From an uncultured Prevotella sp. (GTDB lineage Bacteria; Bacteroidota; Bacteroidia; Bacteroidales; Bacteroidaceae), in contig CALFGU010000111.1 in the NCBI GenBank assembly GCA_937877685.1, positions 1 through 18,631 of the forward strand: a stretch of 18,631 nt of DNA. Reading direction: 5' to 3'. A program made the position numbers and the translations under genes. Positions 13,721 to 18,631 of the stretch are shown piece by piece. The notes under the pieces were generated by a model that was not told the origin of the DNA, made no database searches, and worked only from the letters and a program-made list of their open reading frames with translations. Position 1 is the stretch's first letter. The number at the start of each line of letters is the position of its first letter.

Positions 13721-13750
13721 CAAATGTATAAAGAAATAAATAAACTCCAA
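13721..13750 (-). promoter_or_regulatory. Bacteroidetes-type promoter reading toward apgM
   Basis: On the minus strand, TTG (plus 13748-13750) and TACATTTG (13721-13728) are separated by 19 bp. The start would be near 13714, 537 bp before the apgM ATG. I see no consensus promoter nearer to apgM. Confidence 0.6.
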
Positions 13751-14099
13751 GACTTTTTGTAAGGAAATTAAGAAAAATGCTAACTTTTTATTATTTGAAT
13801 GCCGATTAAACGAAATTTCTGCGCATTCATTATCGATTTGTGCAGAAAAACGCACTTTCATCGTGATGTGGGACGCTTAAAAAAGTGGTGGATTCCGTGT
13901 TTTGGAAAATAAAACGAGAAATAGGGAAAACAAAGCGTATTATTCGAGCGCGGATATTACTCTTTGTGGCGCCAATAAGTAATATCGTTTTGAGGGTTTA
14001 AAAGGTGCCGTTTTTTCTGCGTACGTGTGGTTGGGATAAAAGGAATCTTCATTTGCTTTTAAGAGGTGCTATCGTTACCGAAATTTAACTCCTGCCAAA

Positions 14100-14131
14100 T
14101 TTCGCTATTCAATGATTTATCCTTATCTTTG
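14100..14131 (+). promoter_or_regulatory. Bacteroidetes-type promoter of frr
   Basis: TATCTTTG at 14124-14131 is a perfect -7 element. TTTCG at 14100-14104, 19 bp upstream, is an imperfect -33. Start near 14138, giving a leader of about 70 nt. Confidence 0.6.
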
Positions 14132-14206
14132 CCAAGGAAATACGAAGGGAATATGGTTCCCAAACAGAGACATATATAATATAACAATCATAATTACAAA
14201 ATCACA

Positions 14207-14767
14207 ATGTTTGACGTGAAAGATTGCCTTGCTCAGTGCGAGGAAAAAATGGAAATGAGCGTAATGCACCTTGAAGAAACCCTTTCTCACATCCGTGCAG
14301 GTAAGGCAAATGTGCATATCCTTGATGAAATTCGTGTAAACTCTTACGGTTCTATGGTGCCTATTAATAATGTGGCAGCCGTAACTACTCCCGATGCGCG
14401 CACTATCGCTATCAAGCCTTGGGATAAGTCAATGTTCCATCACATTGAAAAGGCGATTATTGACTCTAACGTGGGTATCATGCCCGAAAATAATGGTGAA
14501 GTAATCCGCCTCGGTATTCCTCCTCTCACCGAAGAGCGCCGTCGCGACCTCACAAAGCAGTGTAACGCTCACGGTGAAGAAGCAAAGATTGCCATCCGCA
14601 ACGTGCGCCGTGACGGAATCGAAAAGATGAAGAAAGCAGTGAAGGACGGACTTTCTGAAGACCTTGAAAAAGATGCTGAAGCAACCCTTCAGAAGATTCA
14701 TGACAAGATGGTCAAGAAAGTTGAAGAATTGCTCGCTGAAAAGAGCAAGGAAATTATGACAGTGTAA
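14207..14767 (+). CDS. frr: Ribosome recycling factor
   Basis: RRF splits post-termination ribosomes together with EF-G. The 186 residues equal the usual length (about 185). Domain I, the three-helix bundle, is visible as helix 1 (LAQCEEKMEMSVMHLEETLS, about 8-27) with SHIRAGKANVHILDEIRV, and helices 2 and 3 at the C-terminus (LTEERRRDLTKQCNAHGEEA and the KKAVKDGLSEDLEKDAEATL region). Domain II lies between (YGSMVPINNVAAVTTPDART and following). The conserved RLGIPPLTEERR junction is present. ATG at 14207 (MFDVKDCLAQ) is the family start. It is followed by rsgA on the same strand, 102 bp away, so the two ribosome-related genes are probably co-transcribed. Confidence 0.98.
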   Translation: MFDVKDCLAQCEEKMEMSVMHLEETLSHIRAGKANVHILDEIRVNSYGSMVPINNVAAVTTPDARTIAIKPWDKSMFHHIEKAIIDSNVGIMPENNGEVIRLGIPPLTEERRRDLTKQCNAHGEEAKIAIRNVRRDGIEKMKKAVKDGLSEDLEKDAEATLQKIHDKMVKKVEELLAEKSKEIMTV

Positions 14768-14783
14768 GTTTGAAATGAGAAAT

Positions 14784-14857
14784 GAAAAAGGAGAAAGGAG
14801 AAAACCATGCGGGACACATCGCGCCAGCAACTTTCTCCTTTCTCCTTTCTCCTTTCC
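14784..14857 (+). repeat. GGAGAAA inverted repeat between frr and rsgA
   Basis: AAAAAGGAGAAAGGAGAAAA (14785-14804) and TTTCTCCTTTCTCCTTTCTC plus CTTTCC (14832-14857) are complementary and would form a long polypurine/polypyrimidine stem. A related GGAGAAAGAAAGGAGG stretch lies at 13570-13585. Confidence 0.65.
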
Positions 14858-14869
14858 CCCCTTCCCCTT

Positions 14870-15808
14870 ATGCACGGAAAAGTAATTCGAAATACCGGTT
14901 CTTGGTATGAAGTGCGCACAGACGATGGGCGCATTCTGGAATGTAAAGTTAAGGGCAATTTCCGCCTGCGTGGCATTCGCTCTACAAACCCTGTCGCCGT
15001 CGGTGATGGGGTAATGATACGTGAAGGTGCTCCAGGCGAAGCGGCGTTTATTACAGAGATTGACGAGCGCCGCAACTACATCATCCGCAAGGCATCCAAC
15101 CTTTCGAAGCAAAGTCATATCCTTGCGGCAAACGTAGACCTTGCCGTGTTGGTCATTACTATAGCGCGCCCCGAAACTACCACTACTTTTATCGACCGCT
15201 TCTTGGCTTCTGCCGAGGCTTACCGCGTGCCCGTAGTGTTGCTCTTTAATAAGATGGACGACCTTACGGAGGAGGAACGCAGTGTGGCAGATTACCTCAT
15301 GGCGATGTATCGCTTGGTGGGTTATGACTGCTATGCCGTTTCTGCCCTTCGAGAAGAAGGCATCGATGCCCTCCGTGAAATTATGAAGGATAAGACAACC
15401 TTGCTCGCGGGTCATTCTGGAGTAGGGAAGAGTACCCTAATGAACGTGCTTATTCCCGGAGCGAATGTAAAAACAGCCGCAATCTCCGACGCTCATGGCG
15501 CAGGGATGCACACCACAACCTTTAGCGAACTCCGCGACCTCCCCTTTGGCGGAAGCATCATCGACATTCCCGGCATTAAGGGATTCGGCACTTTCAATAT
15601 GGAACCCGAAGAAGTCGCCCACTACTTCCGCGACATCTTCGAAATCTCCCACAACTGCCGCTTCAACAACTGCATGCACATCAACGAACCCGGTTGCGCC
15701 GTCCTCGAAGCACTCGAAAATCACCAACTTGCCCCCAGTCGCTACGCTTCTTACCTTTCAATGTTGGAGGATAAAGAAGAAGGTAAGTATAGGGCGGGGA
15801 TGAAGTGA
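14870..15808 (+). CDS. rsgA: Ribosome small subunit-dependent GTPase RsgA
   Basis: RsgA is the circularly permuted GTPase that assists late 30S maturation. I use ATG at 14870 (MHGKVIRNTGSWYEV, 312 residues) because it begins at the OB-fold. The frame is open to an ATG at 14807, but those 21 codons are translated from the GGAGAAA repeat (LSPFSFLLSPLPL). The OB fold spans about 3-65. The permuted G motifs appear in the order G4 NKMD (127-130), G5 SAL (158-160), G1 GHSGVGKST (181-189), then the switch region with THxG-like HGAGMHTTT and G3 DIPG (232-235). The C-terminal zinc-binding site is C263, C268, H270, C276 (CRFNNCMHINEPGC). All key residues are present. It follows frr in a likely operon. 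Confidence 0.97.
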   Translation: MHGKVIRNTGSWYEVRTDDGRILECKVKGNFRLRGIRSTNPVAVGDGVMIREGAPGEAAFITEIDERRNYIIRKASNLSKQSHILAANVDLAVLVITIARPETTTTFIDRFLASAEAYRVPVVLLFNKMDDLTEEERSVADYLMAMYRLVGYDCYAVSALREEGIDALREIMKDKTTLLAGHSGVGKSTLMNVLIPGANVKTAAISDAHGAGMHTTTFSELRDLPFGGSIIDIPGIKGFGTFNMEPEEVAHYFRDIFEISHNCRFNNCMHINEPGCAVLEALENHQLAPSRYASYLSMLEDKEEGKYRAGMK

Positions 15809-15878
15809 TATGTTTGTGTGAAAAAATATTCTTCTTATTAATACACAACGTGTAAAGAGGAAAATATTGGGCAAAAAC

Positions 15879-15909
15879 TTTGTCACTTATATAAAATATA
15901 GTAACTTTG
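15879..15909 (+). promoter_or_regulatory. Bacteroidetes-type promoter of rimP-nusA-infB
   Basis: TTTG at 15879-15882 and TAACTTTG at 15902-15909 are separated by 19 bp. Start near 15916, 157 nt before the rimP ATG. Confidence 0.8.
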
Positions 15910-15921
15910 CACACAGAAGTT

Positions 15922-16018
15922 AGTGAGGGGTCCGACAAGGGTTCCTCACTTTTCTTAATAAACTGGATATTTGCGCATGTCGGTTTCTTGGAAGGAACTG
16001 CGGTTCTTGGTAAGAAAC
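15922..16018 (+). promoter_or_regulatory. Structured leader with terminator-like hairpin upstream of rimP
   Basis: Directly after the predicted start, AGTGAGG (15922-15928) pairs with CCTCACT (15944-15950) and is followed by TTTCTT (15951-15956), the form of an intrinsic terminator. A second hairpin follows: GTTTCTT (15983-15989) with AAGAAAC (16012-16018), enclosing GAAC-TGCG-GTTC (15996-16006). This order suggests transcription attenuation of the rimP-nusA-infB genes, possibly by NusA itself. It could also make a very short RNA. Confidence 0.6.
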
Positions 16019-16072
16019 GGTCTTTATTGTTAGGATGTGCGTGGGTGTTCGTATTTAAATTCTTAACAATAC

Positions 16073-16540
16073 ATGATTGATAAAAGTATCGTTAAAAAGT
16101 TGGTGGATGAGTGGCTCGAAGGTAAGGAATATTTCCTTTGCGACCTCTCTATCAGCGCTGACGCACGCATTGTGGTAGAAATTGACCATGAAGAAGGCGT
16201 GTGGATTGAAGACTGTGTGGAATTGAGCAAGTTCATTGAGGCTGGTCTCGACCGTGAGCAGGAAGACTTTGAACTTGAAGTGGGCAGTGCCGGTATTGGT
16301 CAACCTTTCAAAGTGTTGCGCCAGTATGAAATCCACTTGGGAGAACAAGTGGAGGTGTTGACTCGCGAGGGCAAGAAATTTGTGGGCGAACTTTCGAATG
16401 TGACTCCCGAAGAATTCACCGTAACGGTGACTCAGAAGGTGAAGAAGGAAGGTCAGAAGCGCCCCGTTATGGAAGAAGTGGACTACACATTTAAATATAT
16501 GGATGTGAAGTACACAAAATATGTGATTGATTTTAAATAA
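16073..16540 (+). CDS. rimP: Ribosome maturation factor RimP
   Basis: RimP aids 30S subunit assembly. The 155 residues match the family (about 150). The N-terminal alpha/beta domain (1-80) includes FLCDLSISADARIVVEIDHE and the conserved VELSKFIEAGLDREQEDFEL region followed by EVGSAGIGQPF, which replaces the classical VSSPGLDRPL motif. The C-terminal Sm-like beta domain (about 90-155) runs from VEVLTREGKKFVGELSNVTP to KYVIDFK. It is immediately upstream of nusA and infB, the widespread rimP-nusA-infB order. ATG at 16073 is 62 nt before the next methionine-rich region and directly follows the structured leader. Confidence 0.96.
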   Translation: MIDKSIVKKLVDEWLEGKEYFLCDLSISADARIVVEIDHEEGVWIEDCVELSKFIEAGLDREQEDFELEVGSAGIGQPFKVLRQYEIHLGEQVEVLTREGKKFVGELSNVTPEEFTVTVTQKVKKEGQKRPVMEEVDYTFKYMDVKYTKYVIDFK

Positions 16541-16602
16541 TTAAAACAACAAAAATAGAAATGAGGCAGGGGAGAAATGCTCTTGTCTCAAACTACTTTT
16601 TT

Positions 16603-17868
16603 ATGGCAAAGAAAAAAGAAGTGGCTCCAAGCCTGATTGACACGTTTGGCGAATTTCAGGAAATGAAGAACATCAACCTCACTACAATGGTGGGTGTGTT
16701 GGAAGAAAGTTTCCGCAGTGTGATTGCAAAAATCTACGGTTCTGACGAAGGTTTCAACGTGATTGTAAACCCTGACAAGGGTGACTTTGAAATCTATCGC
16801 GACCGTGTGGTAGTTGCTGACGAAGATGTAACTGACGAGAACAAGGAAATCCCCCTCTCTGAAGCGCAGAAGATTGCTGAGGATTATGAAGTGGGTGAAG
16901 AAGTAACGGAGAAGATTGACTTCCTCAAGTTTGGTCGTCGCGCTATCTTGACACTCCGTCAGACATTGGCAAGTAAGATTCTTGAACTTGAACACGACGC
17001 ACTCTATAACAAGTATGTCGACCGTGTGGGAGAAATGATTGCTGCTGAAGTGTATCAGACTTGGAAGAGCGAAGCCCTTCTTCTTGATGAAGATGGCAAC
17101 GAACTTCACTTGTTGAAAAACTCACAGGTGCCCCGCGACTTCTTCCACAAGGGCGACCATGTGCGTGCGGTAATCGACCGTGTTGATAATGCGAATGGTA
17201 ACCCCAAGATTTACTTGAGTCGTACTTCTCCCATGTTCCTCCAGCGTTTGCTCGAAACGGAAATTCCTGAAATTGCAGAAGGTGTGATTCGCTTGCAACG
17301 TGTGGCGCGTATTCCTGGCGAACGTGCAAAGATTGCAGTTGATAGCACAGACGAACGTATTGACCCCGTAGGCGCTTGTGTTGGTGTGAAGGGCGCTCGT
17401 ATCACCAGTATCGTTCGTGAACTTCACAATGAAAGCATTGACGTAATTCAGTATTCTCCCAACCCCCGCATTCTCATCGCTCGCGCTCTTGCGCCTGCTG
17501 AAATCTCAAGCATTGAGTTGGATGAAGAAAACAAGAAGGCAGACGTGTTCTTGAAACCCGACCAAGTGTCGTTGGCCATCGGTAAGGGCGGTCAGAACAT
17601 CAAGTTGGCAAGTTTCTTGACGGAATATACTATTGACGTGTTCCGCGAAGTGGATGGTAACGAGGAAAATGACTACAAACTTGATGAGTTTAATGATGAA
17701 ATTGACCAGTGGGTGCTTGATGCTATTAAGTCTATCGGACTTGAAACTGCAAAGCAAGTGTTGAACGCTCCCCGCGTGATGCTCATCGAAAAGGCAGACC
17801 TTGAAGAAGACACCGTTGACGAAGTGCTTCGCGTGCTCCGTGCACAGTTTGAAGAGGCTGCACAATAA
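16603..17868 (+). CDS. nusA: Transcription termination/antitermination factor NusA
   Basis: NusA binds RNA polymerase and modulates pausing, termination and antitermination. I use ATG at 16603 (MAKKKEVAPSLIDTFGEF, 421 residues). The frame is open from ATG 16561, but the extra 14 codons (MRQGRNALVSNYFF) contain an RBS-like GGGGAGAAAT stretch and do not belong to the family. The N-terminal polymerase-binding domain covers about 10-125, S1 about 130-200, and KH1/KH2 about 220-350, with GACVGVKGARI (KH1) and SLAIGKGGQNIKLAS (KH2). The C-terminus is short and acidic (EEDTVDEVLRVLRAQFEEAA), one helix-hairpin-helix-like repeat rather than the two acidic repeats of E. coli NusA. It follows rimP after 62 bp. 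A long spacer separates it from infB. Confidence 0.97.
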   Translation: MAKKKEVAPSLIDTFGEFQEMKNINLTTMVGVLEESFRSVIAKIYGSDEGFNVIVNPDKGDFEIYRDRVVVADEDVTDENKEIPLSEAQKIAEDYEVGEEVTEKIDFLKFGRRAILTLRQTLASKILELEHDALYNKYVDRVGEMIAAEVYQTWKSEALLLDEDGNELHLLKNSQVPRDFFHKGDHVRAVIDRVDNANGNPKIYLSRTSPMFLQRLLETEIPEIAEGVIRLQRVARIPGERAKIAVDSTDERIDPVGACVGVKGARITSIVRELHNESIDVIQYSPNPRILIARALAPAEISSIELDEENKKADVFLKPDQVSLAIGKGGQNIKLASFLTEYTIDVFREVDGNEENDYKLDEFNDEIDQWVLDAIKSIGLETAKQVLNAPRVMLIEKADLEEDTVDEVLRVLRAQFEEAAQ

Positions 17869-18249
17869 TTGGCATTTTAGGTTTCGCAAGTAATTGGTGA
17901 GGAGATTGTAAAGAAAAGTGCTGGATTTCAATTCTCCAGCAGGTGATACGTCAGAGGTAAAACAATAACTCAAATTGTTGAAATTATTAGGGCATATTGT
18001 TTTTCCTGTTTGAGGAATTATTTTTCTTAAGATTGATAGTGTTTTTGGCGAGATAAGAATGACCTTGCGGAAGTGCTGAATTGGCAACAAAATCAGCGTT
18101 GTGCGTACCGCCACCAGTTTCGTTCTTCGCTCGGAAAACCGCTCAACTTGCAAACTTAAATCCATCTTCCTGCGTCTGAGACAGACGCGCTAACCACATT
18201 TCAAAGAGCGGGTGACTCCTAATTCACCTAATTTATTTCAAGACACAGA
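17869..18249 (+). other. Long spacer between nusA and infB
   Basis: This 381-bp gap holds a hairpin GCTGGA-TTTCAATTC-TCCAGC (17920-17940) and a perfect 7-bp hairpin GCGTCTG-AGA-CAGACGC (18172-18188) about 60 nt before infB. No consensus promoter and no coding frame are evident. In most genomes nusA and infB are close together, so this spacing is unusual. Confidence 0.6.
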
Positions 18250-18631
18250 ATGAGTATCAGATTAAATAAAGCAATCAAAGAATTTAACGTCGGCTTGCAA
18301 AACATTGTTGATTATCTCAATGCCAATGGCGGTTCGCTCAAGGGCGATCCTAATGAGAAGATCAATGATGAGCAATATGCCTTGCTCCAGAAGCAGTTTG
18401 GTGCCGACAAGGCCCTTCACGATGAGGCTGCAAAGATTTTCAGCAAACCCGAAAAACCTAAGAAGGAAGAGACTCCTGCAGAGGCTGAAGTAACAGTCGC
18501 AGTAGAGGAAACTCCCGCAGAACCTGTTAAGAAGAGTAAACCTGCAAAGAAGGAAACTCCTAAGGCGGAAACGACTCCTGTGAAGGAGGAGGCTCCTAAG
18601 GCGGAAGAAGCGCCCAAGGTGGAAACGGTTG
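18250..18631 (+). CDS. infB: Translation initiation factor IF-2 (partial, N-terminus)
   Basis: IF-2 is the GTPase that brings initiator tRNA to the 30S subunit. The frame starts at ATG 18250 (MSIRLNKAIKEFNVGLQNIV) and is open to the window end, 127 codons, with the rest outside. The first 70 residues are the IF-2 N-terminal domain: NVGLQNIVDYLNANGG followed by EKINDEQYALLQKQFGADKA. From residue 70 on, it becomes the long low-complexity Lys/Glu/Pro/Ala linker (KPEKPKKEETPAEAEV and similar) typical of Bacteroidetes IF-2. Position after rimP and nusA confirms identity. G domain not seen. Confidence 0.95.
   Translation, partial: MSIRLNKAIKEFNVGLQNIVDYLNANGGSLKGDPNEKINDEQYALLQKQFGADKALHDEAAKIFSKPEKPKKEETPAEAEVTVAVEETPAEPVKKSKPAKKETPKAETTPVKEEAPKAEEAPKVETV

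Larger units (their letters stand above)
13178..14206. other. 1-kb divergent spacer apgM / frr
   Basis: This is the longest gene-free stretch. It holds the minus-strand promoter at 13721-13750 and the frr promoter at 14100-14131. Hairpins are at 13287-13314 (GCAACCCGT/AACGGTTGC side arms), 13321-13334 (CCTGTA/TACAGG), 13396-13414 (GTGTTTC-ACATA-GAAACAC), 13816-13848 (TTTCTGCGCA/TGTGCAGAAA) and 13953-13986 (GATATTACT/AGTAATATC). The minus-strand 66-codon frame at 13401-13601 lacks features of a real protein. I recognise no known riboswitch or RNA gene. Confidence 0.55.

Noticed and set aside
14807..14869. Upstream ATG of rsgA
   Set aside because: It translates a GGAGAAA intergenic repeat; MHGKVIRN at 14870 begins the OB fold.
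16561..16602. Upstream ATG of nusA
   Set aside because: The 14 extra codons are not family-like and contain the RBS-like GGGGAGAAAT; the MAKKKE start at 16603 fits known NusA.
1..18631. tRNA or rRNA genes
   Set aside because: Scanning the spacers for TTCGAnTC T-loops with matching stems found none.

Overview
The window looks like a chromosome segment of a Bacteroidales bacterium, most likely Prevotellaceae or a close relative; I cannot name the genus. Three things point there: the protein sequences (LysS, GpsA, FabI, ThrC/ApgM, RimP-NusA-IF-2), the recurrent promoter pattern TTTG or TTG, 19-20 bp, TAnnTTTG that is typical of Bacteroidetes housekeeping sigma, and the near absence of strong Shine-Dalgarno sequences. 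Most genes are housekeeping. The unusual material lies in two small secreted proteins and in the long spacers.

Layout. 1-994 (minus): an ECF sigma factor followed by a one-TM protein cut by the window edge, probably its anti-sigma partner. 1470-4374 (plus): lysS and gpsA, ending in a hairpin terminator shared with the convergent genes. 4565-6100 (minus): fabI, then a TPR protein. 6504-8491 (plus): a 53-residue rubredoxin, then two tandem paralogous secreted Spy/CpxP-like proteins, each with its own promoter. The first has a Gly/Arg/His-rich tail and the second a Cys/Lys/His-rich, metallothionein-like tail built from 42-bp tandem repeats. 8492-9384: an 893-bp gene-free block holding a 105-bp-period tandem array of palindromic units and a 197-bp MITE-like element. 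9385-10227 (minus): a secreted DUF3298-type protein. 10501-13177 (minus): thrC and apgM, where the ApgM-like enzyme is the family proposed to replace homoserine kinase. 13178-14206: a 1-kb divergent spacer, with a promoter that would give apgM a leader of about 535 nt. 14207-15808 (plus): frr and rsgA. 16073-18631 (plus): rimP, nusA and the start of infB, led by a structured 5' region with a terminator-like hairpin just after the promoter.

How it fits together. The right half is translation and transcription machinery (ribosome recycling, 30S maturation, NusA, IF-2), and its leader suggests attenuation control. The left and middle parts supply lysyl-tRNA, glycerol phosphate, fatty-acid elongation and threonine synthesis. 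Across the window, spacers carry at least three families of short intergenic repeats: AACCT/AGGTT, the TTTAGACAnAAGAACAGAAG palindrome, and GGAGAAA. The best candidate for undescribed biology is the rubredoxin/Spy-like/Cys-rich secreted cluster, together with the neighbouring palindrome array.
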